Assembly: GCF_011038655.2 (NCBI RefSeq)
Contig: NZ_CP064954.1
Location: forward strand, 248,001 to 312,000
Direction: 5' to 3'
DNA from: Corynebacterium lizhenjunii
Lineage (GTDB): Bacteria > Actinomycetota > Actinomycetes > Mycobacteriales > Mycobacteriaceae
Length of the DNA: 64,000 nt
The notes beneath the pieces were generated by a model, which did not search any database, was not told where the DNA came from, and saw only the letters and a program-made list of their open reading frames with translations. Below, piece after piece: positions 1 to 9,534 of the stretch (its first letter is position 1; every line of letters begins with the position of its first letter). A program made the translations under genes and the position numbers.

Positions 1-422
1 GTGCGCACCATGGCCTCGCCCAGGACGGTGTCGCGTGAGCGCAATAGGGACAGGGCCTCCTGGAGCTGGGAATCTTCAAGGTCATCGAGGTATTTAATGC
101 TGCTAAGCGACTGCGCGATGCGCTGATTGGACTCAGCAGCCAACCGCGTGGCCACGTCAATCTGAGTGCTGCCAGCCATGGGACCAAGCAACTGGACTGC
201 GGCCATCACCAGGACAAAGTACGCAATGCCCGTCCACTGCGGGACGTTCCAGCTGCCCAGCTGGCCGGTGAGTGCGACGGCCACCGCAGTGGGGAACAAA
301 ACGCTGCCCAGACTAAAGAGGTTAAAGGTCAGCAGCAGTGCACCAGCGCGGGCAGGAAGGTGGCGAAGGAAGAATCCGCACATGGCAATCCGGGCGCGTA
401 CGGGGGAGATTAAGGGGGTCAT
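1..422 (-). CDS. ABC exporter, N-terminal part (cut by window edge)
   Basis: Read on the minus strand, an open frame begins at an ATG at 422 and runs off the left edge, giving about 140 residues. It starts MTPLISPVRARIAMCG and has two long hydrophobic stretches (roughly residues 25-50 and 60-82), as expected for the start of an ABC exporter membrane domain. An AGAGGAG ribosome-binding site lies 6 bases before the ATG. The gene follows the ABC gene that ends at 450 after a 27-base gap, so the two are probably co-transcribed and may form a heterodimeric exporter. That function is inferred from position; no ATP-binding domain is visible inside the window. Confidence 0.7.
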   Translation of the reverse strand, partial: MTPLISPVRARIAMCGFFLRHLPARAGALLLTFNLFSLGSVLFPTAVAVALTGQLGSWNVPQWTGIAYFVLVMAAVQLLGPMAGSTQIDVATRLAAESNQRIAQSLSSIKYLDDLEDSQLQEALSLLRSRDTVLGEAMVR

Positions 423-449
423 GGAAACTCCTCTAGCAAGGGTGGCGGG

Positions 450-2174
450 TTAGTCGGCGTCGAGGGAATAGAGGCGTCGCTGGGTGCGGTACATCTGGGA
501 ATATGTTCCACCGAGCGCGAGGAGCTGGCTGTGCGTGCCTTGCTCCACCACTTCACCGTTGGCGAGGACAATGATGCGGTCCACGTTCGTGATGGAAAAC
601 AGCCGGTGGGTGATGACAATGAGGGTATCGGTGGGATCGGCCTGGTGGAGGACCTGCCCGTACAGGGCCTTTTCGGCGTAGATGTCGAGTGCGGAGGTGG
701 GCTCGTCAAGAATGAGCAGCCGACCCCACGGCGCTGGGGCAGTGACCAGCGCGCGGGCGATGGCGAGCTTTTGCCACTGGCCGCGCGAATACTCGCCGTC
801 CGCGTCGTGCTCGGCTATGAGACTCCCGATGCCCAGGGCTTGCGTGATTGCCCGATGGTTGGGGTGCAGGTGCTCGCGGCCCAAGTATATGGACTCCGTT
901 GCTGTCAGCGGTGGGCGCATGAAGTCTTGGGCTACCAGGCCGATGCCCCCACTTCCTGCAGCTTTGTGCCGTGGGTTGCCGTTGTCTAACTGCACCGCTC
1001 CGGTAGTCGGGGTGAGCTCGCCCGTGAGCAGCTTAATTAGCGTCGACTTGCCAGCACCGTTTTCGCCGACGATGGCCACTTTCTCTCCGCGGGCAATGTC
1101 GAGGTTCAACCTGTCGAGCACGAGGGAGTCCCGGTAAGAGAAGGAGACGTCCGTGAAAGTAACCAACGGTGGGGTGTTCGTGCCGGAGGCGTTGTGGACA
1201 GGGGAGCTGGCAGCGGTGCCGCCAGGGGTTTCGGCGGGGGCATCGGCAACACAAGCTGCGGGGGACTGAGCGAAAGCGAGCTGGCGCAACATGGACTCAA
1301 ACTCGATGGCGTGGAGCTGCACTGAGCCCAGGGTGCCCAGGCCTGCCAGGCCGGGAGCGGCTACCACGATGGTGCCCAGGAACGCGGCATAGTCGGTCCC
1401 CGGCTGCCGCACAGTCCAGACGATATAGAGGAAGAACACCAGAAAGAAGGGGGCGCTCGCCTTGAGGGTTTGCGCACCCAAGCGGCGAGTGCGAGTGGCT
1501 GCAGTGTCTAGCTTCAGCGCGGTGGCGGCGGTGAAGCGCTCCCGCAGGAGGCTGCCTAGTTGGAACAGTCGCGACTCCTCTGCAAATTCTGCCCCCGTGA
1601 GAGTGTGCCAATAGAACTGGGCGCGCTGCGCCGGTTGGTCCGTAGTACCGGCCAGATCTTGGTGCATGACCGCTTGGTATTTGGAGGTCATGGCGCCGGA
1701 ATACCAGGTGGCTGCCCCCACCGCTAGGCCCAGAAGGAGATTCCACTGGCATAGCAGCAGCACGGAGACTGCACCGGAAAGCCGCTGCTGAAAGACGTAG
1801 AACACCAGGGAGATACCTTCTTGGCCTACCCAAGATTGAGTTTGGGAGGCCAGTTGGCCGTGCGGGTGGGCCAGATCCCGCGCTAAGGCGGCAGGCTGAA
1901 GCCAGGCGTGCAGCCTGCCCTGGAGTCGGTAGATGAGGTGGTCTGCGGCTGCATCAATGAGCGGGACTGCGACCAAGACCGGCAGCAGGGTCAGGAAAGC
2001 TGCAGAAAACTCGACTGCGCCTTGTGCGGCCTGAGCAGCCAGTTGAGATACGGAATAGAGCAGGTAGAACTGTGCGGCCTTAGCCGCTACGGTGCCCACA
2101 AGGGCCAGGGAGGTTAACAGTGGTGCAATGCGCCAGGCGCGCTGGATTGAAGTAAAACCAATGAGGGTGTCCAT
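450..2174 (-). CDS. ABC exporter, fused membrane and ATP-binding domains
   Basis: About 574 residues. The N-terminal half is a multi-helix membrane domain and the C-terminal half an ABC ATPase: Walker A VGENGAGKST near residue 370, a signature-like SRGQWQKLA, Walker B LLILDEPTSALD, and a switch histidine in ITHRL. This is the usual layout of a half-size exporter that works as a dimer. The substrate cannot be read from sequence. The start is uncertain. The ATG at 2174 (MDTLIGFTSIQR) fits the hydrophobic domain but has no clear Shine-Dalgarno, and the frame stays open to a GTG at 2273. The core motif TGCCGATGC occurs in the linker between the two domains, encoding VADAPAE. Confidence 0.85.
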   Translation of the reverse strand: MDTLIGFTSIQRAWRIAPLLTSLALVGTVAAKAAQFYLLYSVSQLAAQAAQGAVEFSAAFLTLLPVLVAVPLIDAAADHLIYRLQGRLHAWLQPAALARDLAHPHGQLASQTQSWVGQEGISLVFYVFQQRLSGAVSVLLLCQWNLLLGLAVGAATWYSGAMTSKYQAVMHQDLAGTTDQPAQRAQFYWHTLTGAEFAEESRLFQLGSLLRERFTAATALKLDTAATRTRRLGAQTLKASAPFFLVFFLYIVWTVRQPGTDYAAFLGTIVVAAPGLAGLGTLGSVQLHAIEFESMLRQLAFAQSPAACVADAPAETPGGTAASSPVHNASGTNTPPLVTFTDVSFSYRDSLVLDRLNLDIARGEKVAIVGENGAGKSTLIKLLTGELTPTTGAVQLDNGNPRHKAAGSGGIGLVAQDFMRPPLTATESIYLGREHLHPNHRAITQALGIGSLIAEHDADGEYSRGQWQKLAIARALVTAPAPWGRLLILDEPTSALDIYAEKALYGQVLHQADPTDTLIVITHRLFSITNVDRIIVLANGEVVEQGTHSQLLALGGTYSQMYRTQRRLYSLDAD

Positions 2175-2376
2175 AGGATATGCGTTAAGGGGCGGTGCCC
2201 CTGTGCCTTTCTGGTGGAGAGTGCAAATACTGATTGAGCTGATAGCTGTGCTGCATTCGTCATGACTATCCACCTCCGCAAGACCTATGGTGACGGGTTC
2301 TTCCCCAGTAGACTACCCCACCCGCCGCGGCGGGCACAGGAAAACTGTGCAGAAAACTGCGCAGAAAAATGGGCCG

Positions 2377-4053
2377 CTAAAGCAGCCGCGGCACCACCTT
2401 GCCCGTGGGGTTGCGCGGGAGCCGGTCGCGGAAATGGACGTCCCGGGGGATCGAGTGGGAAGCCAGCTTTTCATCCACAAAGGCACGAATGCTGTCCTCC
2501 GTGAGGGCTTGGCCCAGGGCGTCCTTGGTGCGCACCACCCACACGGCAATGCGCTTGAACGTATCCGGATCATCCACGCCGCCGGAGTAGACCTCATGAA
2601 CCCCCGGCATGGTCTCCAGGACCTCGGTGACTGACTGAGGGTGCACGTTTTCCCCGCCGACGATGATCATGTCATCCGCGCGGCCCAGGACATGCAGGAA
2701 GCCATCGGCGTCAAAATAGCCCAAGTCGCCAATAGAGACCAGGCCCTGGACGCGCTCGACTTCCATGCCGGGCTTGGTGTAGCCGGTGAGCGTCATGGAG
2801 TTGGACAGGAAAATCTCGCCCACCTCCCCCTGAGGGACCTCCACGCCATTGCTGTCCAAAATCTTCATGGTGGTGCCAGAGGCTACCTTGCCGCCAATGG
2901 TGGGATCCGCCGCAATCTGCTTGGCGTTGGCCACCGCGGCCAAGGTCAGCTCCGTGGAACCGTACACATTGGCCAAGATGGGGCCAAAGCGGGCGATGGT
3001 GTCCTGGACCAATTGCGGGGACAGAGCATGCCCGGAGGAGGCAATGAAGGTAAGCGAGGAGGCATCGTAAGTACCGGTGGGATCTGCCTCCACCATCTGC
3101 TTGTAGAACACCGGCGAGGACAGCAACCCATCTAGCCGATGCCGCTCAATGTCCTCCAAGCAGGCCACCGGGTCAAAGACGCGGCGGGTGACAATGGTGT
3201 TGCGCGCCCCCAGCGCGATGTTCAGGCACGCCCAGCCCCAGGTGTGGAAGATGGAGGCGGTGAGCTGGACCTTCTGGTCCGCACGCCACGGCATGTTGGA
3301 CATGATCGTGCTGAGCACCGCTGGGAAGGCCGGCTCCGGGCGGATGATGCCCTTGGGGATTCCGGTGGTACCGGAAGACATCAACACAATCGGCCCATGG
3401 GAGGGGAACACCGGAAGTTTGACCGCAGAGAAGTCCCGGGCGCAGACTTCCGCCAGGGTGGGGAGCTCCTCAGGTAGATGCGACGGCACCGCGTCAGCTG
3501 GGTCCACATGGCCGATCACAATGTCTAAGTCCCGGCTGTAGTTGTCCGGCAGGCGCTCGAGAAACTCCGAGTCCACCACCAGGTGGGTGATCTGGTTTTC
3601 CTCCAGCGTGCCCAGGAGCTGCTCCGGAGAAGAGCCGATGTTGAGCAAGTAGATGGTCGCGCCCACGTAGCCCTTGGCACCCAAGGCGGTGACAATCGCG
3701 CGGCCGTTGCGGGCCATCACACCCAGCCGGATGGGGGAGGCGCCGCTGGCTAGAGAAGAGGCGGCGGCGTGCTGCTGTAAATACTTGGCAAAGGCGCGGG
3801 CGTGATCGCGCAGCTCCTGGTAGGTCAGCTGGCCGTCATCGTCGATCAATGCCACGCGCTGTGGGCAGGTTAGCGCCCCCTGCTCCAGCTCGCGGGCGGT
3901 AGTGAAACGGTAGCGCGCCAGGACGGCGGGCAGGGCGGCAATGGCCTTGGGGCCGCCCTGGGGGCCGATAATGCCAGAACTTAACAGGGTACGGGCTAGT
4001 TGGCCTGCGGTTTTCGCGTGGAAAGGTAGGCGGCGAAGCTGGGCGAGATTCAT
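2377..4053 (-). CDS. Acyl-CoA synthetase (AMP-forming, FadD-type)
   Basis: 558 residues, a normal length for the ANL adenylate-forming superfamily. The P-loop motif reads SSGTTGIPKG, the hinge/C-domain motif GRADDMIIVGGENVHP, and the C-terminal catalytic lysine lies in PTGKV. The family activates a carboxylic acid, often a fatty acid, to an acyl-AMP and then an acyl-CoA. The N-terminus resembles mycobacterial FadD2/FadD12-like enzymes, but the exact substrate is inference. It is transcribed away from the secreted SGNH hydrolase, with about 195 bases between the two starts. It is a different subfamily from the two FadD paralogues near 44 and 50 kb. Confidence 0.85.
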   Translation of the reverse strand: MNLAQLRRLPFHAKTAGQLARTLLSSGIIGPQGGPKAIAALPAVLARYRFTTARELEQGALTCPQRVALIDDDGQLTYQELRDHARAFAKYLQQHAAASSLASGASPIRLGVMARNGRAIVTALGAKGYVGATIYLLNIGSSPEQLLGTLEENQITHLVVDSEFLERLPDNYSRDLDIVIGHVDPADAVPSHLPEELPTLAEVCARDFSAVKLPVFPSHGPIVLMSSGTTGIPKGIIRPEPAFPAVLSTIMSNMPWRADQKVQLTASIFHTWGWACLNIALGARNTIVTRRVFDPVACLEDIERHRLDGLLSSPVFYKQMVEADPTGTYDASSLTFIASSGHALSPQLVQDTIARFGPILANVYGSTELTLAAVANAKQIAADPTIGGKVASGTTMKILDSNGVEVPQGEVGEIFLSNSMTLTGYTKPGMEVERVQGLVSIGDLGYFDADGFLHVLGRADDMIIVGGENVHPQSVTEVLETMPGVHEVYSGGVDDPDTFKRIAVWVVRTKDALGQALTEDSIRAFVDEKLASHSIPRDVHFRDRLPRNPTGKVVPRLL

Positions 4054-4248
4054 GGGGCTTCCTCAGGTGTTGCGGGCGTGCAGGGGCAATGGTCTGTGTT
4101 TTGGGTCTGTGTTTTGGGCGAACATGCAGTATTCTGCTTTAGGAGTTACCGAAGTGACAATATAGTGTATTTTTGGCCGTAAACGTAGAGGGGGGTGTGC
4201 GTCCGCCACCCCTGGGCCAAAAATCTGCAAAACAGGGAGGAAGTCCTC

Positions 4249-5076
4249 ATGCGCCTGCGAATTAAGAGCGCCACTGCCGTCGTCGCTGCCTGTATGGCTG
4301 CGACCAGTCTTTTTGCCCCCGCGACCGCCCTGGCGCAGGAGCGCAACCTTGTTGCCTTCGGCGACTCCGTACTCGCCAACCCGAACGGTAACGACTATCT
4401 GAGCTCCCGCCTGGGGCCCGAGGCCTCCAGCGTGCGCAACGGCCTGGGCTGCCCGCAGTCCAATAACTACGCCCGCCGCGCCGGGGCCATGATGGGCATG
4501 CCGGTGCGTGACTTCTCCTGCTCCGGCACGGTGACCATGTCCCACGGTCCGCACATGCGCGCGCAGATTGATGATGCCATCCGCACCGGCGCCCTGACCC
4601 CGGCCACCGCGCGCGTGGTCTACACCGTTGGCTTCAACGACACCTATAACAACCCGCGGCTGAACATGCAGCAGATCCGCGAGCAGTGGGTGCGGGCCAA
4701 CGTGCCCCTGATCCAGCTCATCCGCAACGCCGCCCCGAATGCGCGCATTCAGATTGTCGGCTACCCCACCATCGGCGATAACGGTAACTACTGCCTGTTT
4801 AACCTGGGCGGTTCTTCCTCCCAAGCCCCCATTCCGCTGCCGCAGGTCCAGGACTGGGAAAACAAGGCCCAGTGGATGCAGGTGGACCTAGCGCGCGCCA
4901 CCGGCGTGGAGTTCCTGGACTTGAAGCCAGCCACCCGCCACAACGGCATGTGCGCCAGCGATAGCCAGCGCATGTGGTCTGGCCTGGTGGATTTTGGGGC
5001 AGGCACCCAGTACCTGCCCCTGCACATCAACGAGCGCGGCCAGCAGTACGTGGCCGGCATTGTGGCGCGCTCCTAA
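4249..5076 (+). CDS. Secreted SGNH/GDSL-type hydrolase
   Basis: 275 residues from the ATG at 4249, which has GGGAGG about 8 bases upstream; the frame is open further upstream but without a ribosome site. A signal peptide is clear: basic MRLRIK, a hydrophobic core, and likely cleavage after ALA in the TALAQE region. The mature protein starts with the GDS nucleophile block (VAFGDSVLAN), contains a GFND block that matches the oxyanion Asn, and has a late HINERG with the probable catalytic His. SGNH enzymes are esterases or lipases. In mycolate-containing bacteria an envelope lipid is a plausible substrate, but that is inference. Its stop faces the stop of the DsbA-like gene, 6 bases away. Confidence 0.85.
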   Translation: MRLRIKSATAVVAACMAATSLFAPATALAQERNLVAFGDSVLANPNGNDYLSSRLGPEASSVRNGLGCPQSNNYARRAGAMMGMPVRDFSCSGTVTMSHGPHMRAQIDDAIRTGALTPATARVVYTVGFNDTYNNPRLNMQQIREQWVRANVPLIQLIRNAAPNARIQIVGYPTIGDNGNYCLFNLGGSSSQAPIPLPQVQDWENKAQWMQVDLARATGVEFLDLKPATRHNGMCASDSQRMWSGLVDFGAGTQYLPLHINERGQQYVAGIVARS

Positions 5077-5082
5077 CCGCGC

Positions 5083-5919
5083 TTAGGGCCGGGCCGCGGC
5101 GGCTTCTTCCTCGATGGCCTTGAGGAAGACCTCCACAGGCTGCGCGCCGGAGATAAACTGCCCGCCTACGATGAACGCCGGGGTGCCACTAATCCCTATC
5201 TGGCTGGCATAATCCCGCGCGTGCGCAATCGCCTGGTCATACTTGTTGCTGGTGGCATCCGCCCGGAAGCGCTCCAAGTCCGCCACACCGGCTTGCTTGG
5301 CAAAGCGCACGAAGTCTTCAATCCCATAGTTCGGGTGGCCCGCCACATCCTTGCTGGCGGAGTACAACTCCCGCTTGAACTGCTCAAATTTCCCCTGCTC
5401 AGCGGCCGCGCGTCCGGCCTTGGCTGCGGCAGTGGCGGCGTCGCCGTTGACGGGGAAATCATTCCACTCAATCCGCAGCGTGCCCTCGTCCACCAGCTTG
5501 CGCAGCTGGGGCTCCACCTCGTTGGCATGCCGGGCGCAGAAGGGACATTCAAAGTCTGAAAACTCTGACATCACTACCGGCGCGTCCACCCTTCCGCTCG
5601 CAAAAGGATCGCCGTCAAGGCGCCGGTGCACCTGCGCGGCCTCGCTCAGCTGCGATAGCTCCACGCCCGGCCCCCACAGCGTTGCGCCCTTGCCCCGGTC
5701 AGGTGTGCCAGAGCTTGCCGATGCCCCCGCTTCCTCCCCGTTTACTTCCGTTGCTGAATTGCTGGGGCTGCCGCTTGCGGTCGACTCTGCCAGCTGGGTG
5801 CCATTATCCGGCCGGGTGAAAGCGTACACTGCTAACCCGGCCACGGCTGCCGCCACAATGATTGCCAGCACCAGCACCGGCCAGCCGATACCGCGAGGGT
5901 TGCGCGAAGAACCAGACAT
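5083..5919 (-). CDS. Membrane-anchored DsbA-like thiol oxidoreductase
   Basis: 278 residues. One N-terminal membrane helix (about residues 13-33) is followed by a Ser/Gly-rich linker and a DsbA-type thioredoxin domain. The active site is ECPFC near residue 125 and the cis-proline loop is SGTPAFIVGG. Such proteins form or isomerise disulfides in exported proteins, with the catalytic domain outside the membrane. The linker carries a full copy of the dispersed motif (5712-5728), here read as GASASS, a different frame from most copies. It lies 6 bases downstream of the zinc-ribbon gene and probably shares its transcript. Confidence 0.85.
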   Translation of the reverse strand: MSGSSRNPRGIGWPVLVLAIIVAAAVAGLAVYAFTRPDNGTQLAESTASGSPSNSATEVNGEEAGASASSGTPDRGKGATLWGPGVELSQLSEAAQVHRRLDGDPFASGRVDAPVVMSEFSDFECPFCARHANEVEPQLRKLVDEGTLRIEWNDFPVNGDAATAAAKAGRAAAEQGKFEQFKRELYSASKDVAGHPNYGIEDFVRFAKQAGVADLERFRADATSNKYDQAIAHARDYASQIGISGTPAFIVGGQFISGAQPVEVFLKAIEEEAAAARP

Positions 5920-5925
5920 CTCTCG

Positions 5926-6297
5926 CTACGCCTTCTTTACCACGGATGGTTTCAAGGACATGGCCCCAAAGCCATCAATCTTGCAGTCGATATTGTGGTC
6001 CTCCGGACCGGCACCTGCATCAGGGTTGAGGCGAATGTTACGGACCTTGGTTCCTGCTTTGAGCGGCTGGGAGGCACCTTTGACCTTGACGGTAGTGGTG
6101 ACGGTGACCGAGTCGCCATCGGCAAGCACATTGCCCACGCAGTCCTTGATGGTGGCGGGGGCGGCATCGGCAGACTCAGCCTTAGAATCAGCCACAGCGG
6201 CAGGCCACTCGTGGGCACACTCGGGACACACCAGTAACGGCGGCATTTCGTAGGTGTACTCACTCGAGCACTCGGGACAAGCGGGAAGTGCAGTCAT
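5926..6297 (-). CDS. yjdM: Zinc-ribbon protein of the PhnA/YjdM family
   Basis: 123 residues starting [14 protein letters not shown]. Two Cys pairs (CPEC near residue 7 and CPEC near residue 24) make an N-terminal zinc ribbon, followed by the conserved PhnA core with [14 protein letters not shown] and [12 protein letters not shown]. The family was named after phosphonate use in E. coli but its true function is not established. The ATG at 6297 is 10 bases after the rmlA stop, so read-through from rmlA is likely. The frame is open upstream, but that part overlaps rmlA and is not needed. A core motif copy falls between the ribbon and the core (ESADAAPA). Confidence 0.85.
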   Translation of the reverse strand: MTALPACPECSSEYTYEMPPLLVCPECAHEWPAAVADSKAESADAAPATIKDCVGNVLADGDSVTVTTTVKVKGASQPLKAGTKVRNIRLNPDAGAGPEDHNIDCKIDGFGAMSLKPSVVKKA

Positions 6298-6307
6298 AAG
6301 CCTAAAG

Positions 6308-7198
6308 CTAGCACGGGGCCTGGACACCACCATCGCTGGCCGCCGCCTCCAGGTAGAGACCATAACCAGACTTGCGCAACGGGGCGGCCAAATCCAGCAG
6401 CGCCTGGCGGGTGATAAACCCGGCCTCAAACGCCGCCACCTCCGGTGAACCAATGATGGCACCCGTGCGTTTCTGGAGCACCTCGACGTAGGAGGCGGCC
6501 TCGCTCATCGAGTCAATAGTGCCCGTATCCAGCCACACATCCCCGCGCTGCATACGCTGGACGTGGAGTTGGCCGCGGCGCAAATACTCCTCATTAATCG
6601 CGGTGATTTCCAGCTCCCCCCGCGCGCTGGGGGCAATGGTCTTCGCGATGTCTAGGACCGAATTGTCATAGAAATACAGCCCCACCACCGCGTGATTGGA
6701 CTTCGGTTGCGCAGGCTTTTCCTCGATGCTCAACGCGCGGCCATCCGCGGCGAATTCCACCACGCCATAGCGCTGCGGATCAGAGACCTCATAGGCAAAA
6801 ATGGTGCCTCCCGTTTCGCGGCGTTGGGTCAAGGCTGCTGTAAAACCGTGGCCGTCGAAAATGTTATCGCCTAACACCAGGGCCACCGGGGAATCGCCCA
6901 CAAAGTCTGCACTAATGAGGAAGGCCTGTGCTAAGCCCTCCGGGCGGGGCTGGACCGCGTAGTGGAGCATCAGGCCCCACTGGGAGCCATCGCCCAATAG
7001 ACGCTGAAACGCCGCAGAATCCTCCGGGGTGGTGATAATGAGGATCTCGCGGATACCGGCCTGAATCAGCGTGGTCAATGGGTAGTAGACCATCGGCTTG
7101 TCATAGATGGGCATGAGCTGTTTAGAAATGCCCTTGGTAATCGGGTACAGCCGAGTGCCGGAGCCGCCGGCGAGAATAATGCCCTTGGTGGGTTGCAT
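6308..7198 (-). CDS. rmlA: Glucose-1-phosphate thymidylyltransferase
   Basis: 296 residues from the ATG at 7198 ([12 protein letters not shown]), the usual length for RmlA. The nucleotide-binding signature [11 protein letters not shown] and the [11 protein letters not shown] block are intact. The enzyme makes dTDP-glucose from dTTP and glucose-1-phosphate, the first step to dTDP-rhamnose, which is needed for the rhamnose of the arabinogalactan linker. An upstream ATG at 7273 would add 25 residues rich in Ala and Pro and is less likely. The partner genes rmlCD and rmlB lie 3.7 kb away on the same strand, separated by mscR, the hydrolase gene and a DUF222/HNH gene. Confidence 0.93.
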   Translation of the reverse strand: MQPTKGIILAGGSGTRLYPITKGISKQLMPIYDKPMVYYPLTTLIQAGIREILIITTPEDSAAFQRLLGDGSQWGLMLHYAVQPRPEGLAQAFLISADFVGDSPVALVLGDNIFDGHGFTAALTQRRETGGTIFAYEVSDPQRYGVVEFAADGRALSIEEKPAQPKSNHAVVGLYFYDNSVLDIAKTIAPSARGELEITAINEEYLRRGQLHVQRMQRGDVWLDTGTIDSMSEAASYVEVLQKRTGAIIGSPEVAAFEAGFITRQALLDLAAPLRKSGYGLYLEAAASDGGVQAPC

Positions 7199-7318
7199 GG
7201 GGTTTAGCCTAGCGGACGGGGCAGGAACGGGGGCCTCGGCAGGCATGGCGGCCTCGGCAAGAACGGCATCCATTTTCAGTAGTGCGCGGCAAATGAAAAT
7301 CACGGTAGGGTGGTCCGC

Positions 7319-8413
7319 ATGAGTGAGATTGTGCAAGGAGTAATTGCCCGCAGCAAAGGCGCCGACGTTGAGACCGTGGGTGTGGTCATCCCGGAGCCGG
7401 GCGCCAATGACGTGGTGGTCAAGGTTGCCACCTGCGGCGTCTGCCACACGGACCTGGCCTACCGCGACGGTGATATTGAAGACGCCTTTCCTTTCCTACT
7501 GGGGCACGAAGCCGCCGGTGTGGTCGAGCAGGTAGGCAGCGACGTCACGCACGTAGCCGAGGGCGACTTTGTGGTGCTCAACTGGCGCGCCGTGTGCGGC
7601 GAGTGCCGGGCCTGCAAGAAGGGCGAACCCAAGTACTGCTTCAACACCCACAACGCTTCGAAAAAGATGACGCTCGAGGACGGCACGGAACTCACCCCCG
7701 CACTGGGCATTGGCGCGTTTGCAGAAAAGACACTGGTCCATGAGGGCCAGTGCACCAAGGTCGACCCGGCGGCGGACCCCGCGGCGGCGGGACTGCTGGG
7801 CTGCGGCATTATGGCCGGACTCGGCGCGGCCGTAAACACCGGTGAGGTGCAGCTGGGGGAGTCCGTGGCGGTCTTCGGCTGCGGCGGCGTGGGCACCGCG
7901 GCCATTGCCGGTGCCCGCCTGGCAGGGGCTGCCACCATCATTGCGGTGGACCTGGACGATAACAAGCTGGCCACGGCCCGCGAATTCGGCGCCACCCACA
8001 CCATTAATTCCACGGGCAAGTCGGAAGAAGAAGTCATCGACGCCGTACGGGAGCTCACCGGCGGGTTTGGCACCGACGTAGCCATTGACGCCGTGGGCAT
8101 CATGGCCACCTGGCGCCAGGCGTTCTACTCGCGCGACCACGCCGGGCGCATGGTCATGGTGGGCGTGCCCAACTTGACGGCCACCATTGATATCCCCGCC
8201 ATTGATCTCTACGGCCGCGGTGGGTCCATCCGCCCCGCCTGGTACGGCGACTGCCTGCCAGAACGCGACTTCCCCGCCTACATTTCCCTGTTCCAAAACG
8301 GGCAGTTCCCGCTGGATAAGTTCGTCAGCGAGCGCATTGGGCTGGGCGATGTCGAAGCCGGATTCACCACCATGAAGCAGGGCAAAGTCCTGCGCTCCGT
8401 GGTGGAGCTTTAA
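7319..8413 (+). CDS. mscR: S-(hydroxymethyl)mycothiol dehydrogenase / nitrosomycothiol reductase
   Basis: 364 residues from the ATG at 7319; a GTG lies three codons upstream. It is a class III-type zinc alcohol dehydrogenase: catalytic-zinc residues in GVCHTD and GHEAAG, a structural-zinc cysteine cluster around [15 protein letters not shown], and the NAD fold glycines in [10 protein letters not shown]. In mycothiol-using actinobacteria this enzyme oxidises the formaldehyde-mycothiol adduct and reduces S-nitrosomycothiol. The metallo-hydrolase gene 11 bases downstream is the same neighbour as in mycobacteria, which supports the assignment. mshA for mycothiol synthesis lies at 50.7 kb. Confidence 0.9.
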   Translation: MSEIVQGVIARSKGADVETVGVVIPEPGANDVVVKVATCGVCHTDLAYRDGDIEDAFPFLLGHEAAGVVEQVGSDVTHVAEGDFVVLNWRAVCGECRACKKGEPKYCFNTHNASKKMTLEDGTELTPALGIGAFAEKTLVHEGQCTKVDPAADPAAAGLLGCGIMAGLGAAVNTGEVQLGESVAVFGCGGVGTAAIAGARLAGAATIIAVDLDDNKLATAREFGATHTINSTGKSEEEVIDAVRELTGGFGTDVAIDAVGIMATWRQAFYSRDHAGRMVMVGVPNLTATIDIPAIDLYGRGGSIRPAWYGDCLPERDFPAYISLFQNGQFPLDKFVSERIGLGDVEAGFTTMKQGKVLRSVVEL

Positions 8414-8424
8414 GGAGGCACTAC

Positions 8425-9057
8425 ATGCAGATCGAGCAGTTTGTTACCGCCGGGAAATTCCGCCTAGACGGCGGCGAATGGGACGTGGAGAACAACGTCT
8501 ATGTGCTGGCGGCAACGCCGGGCGCAGACGCCGAGGTCTACATCGTGGACCCCGCGCACGATGCCGCCGAAGTCTACCGCCGCGTGGGCGACAGGCGCGT
8601 TCGCGGCGTGATTTTGACCCACGCCCACAATGACCACTGCGAACTGGCCCCAGAGGTCGCCACCCATTATGGCGTGGACGTTTACTTGCACCCGGGCGAC
8701 CAGGAGCTGTGGGAAGAAAGCAATGGCAGCGCCCCGTACCAGCCGCTTGCGCACGGCCAGACGCTGCACCTGGGCGAGGAGGAAATCACCGTCCTGCACA
8801 CCCCCGGGCATAGCCCCGGCTGCGTGGTGCTGTCCATCCCCAGCGAGGCGGCACTCCTGAGCGGCGATACCCTATTCAACGGCGGCCCCGGCGCCACTGG
8901 GCGCAAGTACTCCGACTTTGACACGATTATCAACTCTCTGCGCGAGGTAGTTTTTGCCCTGCCCGCGGACTATCGTGTCCTGCCCGGGCACGGCGACTCC
9001 ACCACTATCAGCGCCGAGTCCGCCCGCTTAGACGAGTACATTGCCCGCGGTTACTAA
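8425..9057 (+). CDS. MBL-fold metallo-hydrolase paired with mscR
   Basis: 210 residues. The metal-binding motif THAHNDHCE, a second His in HTPGHSPG, an Asp in LLSGDTLF and the late LPGHGD make a complete metallo-beta-lactamase fold with two metal sites, as in glyoxalase II-type thioesterases. The start has GGAGGC about 6 bases upstream and follows the mscR stop by 11 bases. The obvious inference is hydrolysis of the thioester that MscR makes (S-formylmycothiol) or a related mycothiol adduct; that is not shown by sequence. A full dispersed-motif copy begins two bases after the stop codon. Confidence 0.85.
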   Translation: MQIEQFVTAGKFRLDGGEWDVENNVYVLAATPGADAEVYIVDPAHDAAEVYRRVGDRRVRGVILTHAHNDHCELAPEVATHYGVDVYLHPGDQELWEESNGSAPYQPLAHGQTLHLGEEEITVLHTPGHSPGCVVLSIPSEAALLSGDTLFNGGPGATGRKYSDFDTIINSLREVVFALPADYRVLPGHGDSTTISAESARLDEYIARGY

Positions 9058-9220
9058 TAGCTTGCCGATGCCCCTTTCCCGCACCCGCCTCAGCCCCTTA
9101 CCGGGCTAGGCTGGGTTCCCTCCCTGCGCGCCGCAATAGTCTGCCGCTGCTCCCTCTCGCGTGCGTCCCAATCCGCCCGTGCGCCGCACAACGCAGTTCG
9201 CGGCCCTTTCCCGCGTGCGC

Positions 9221-9328
9221 GCGCCACAGTCCGCCCGTTCTCCACGCAACCCATTTTGCGGCCCCTCCCCGCGTGCGCCACAGTCCGCCCGTTCTCCACG
9301 CAACCCATTTTGCGGCCCCTCCCCGCGT
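9221..9328. repeat. 54-base tandem repeat, two near-perfect units plus degenerate flanks
   Basis: Units at 9221-9274 and 9275-9328 are essentially identical. Weaker copies are visible on both sides (about 9161-9220 and 9329-9385). The unit length is a multiple of three and stays open in several frames, but no ribosome site or start suggests translation. Related sequence lies at about 30150-30300, upstream of the second HNH gene. Confidence 0.85.
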
Positions 9329-9525
9329 GCGCCGCTGTCTGCCCGTGTACGGGGCAGCTTGGTTTGTGGCCCCTTTTCCCGTGCTCGCGCCGCTGTCTTA
9401 TTGCCGGGCCGGGCTGAGTCAGCACCCCCGTTTGCTCGTGCGGGGGCTAGATTATGTCACGTTTGTGGCATTCTCCCTGTGGAATTCTTCGACAATTGTC
9501 TAATAGAGTGCACATTTTCGGCGAG

Positions 9526-9534
9526 TTATCCACA
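9526..9534 (+). promoter_or_regulatory. Perfect DnaA-box sequence upstream of HNH copy 1
   Basis: TTATCCACA matches the DnaA box consensus exactly and lies 63 bases before the HNH start. The same word at the same distance precedes the second HNH copy. A single box is not an origin; a regulatory role is inference. Confidence 0.5.

Noticed and set aside
9221..9328. Possible CRISPR array
   Set aside because: The 54-base units are contiguous with no unique spacers, and no cas genes are present.
9526..9534. Replication origin
   Set aside because: A single DnaA box per HNH leader, no box cluster, and no dnaA, dnaN or gidA nearby.
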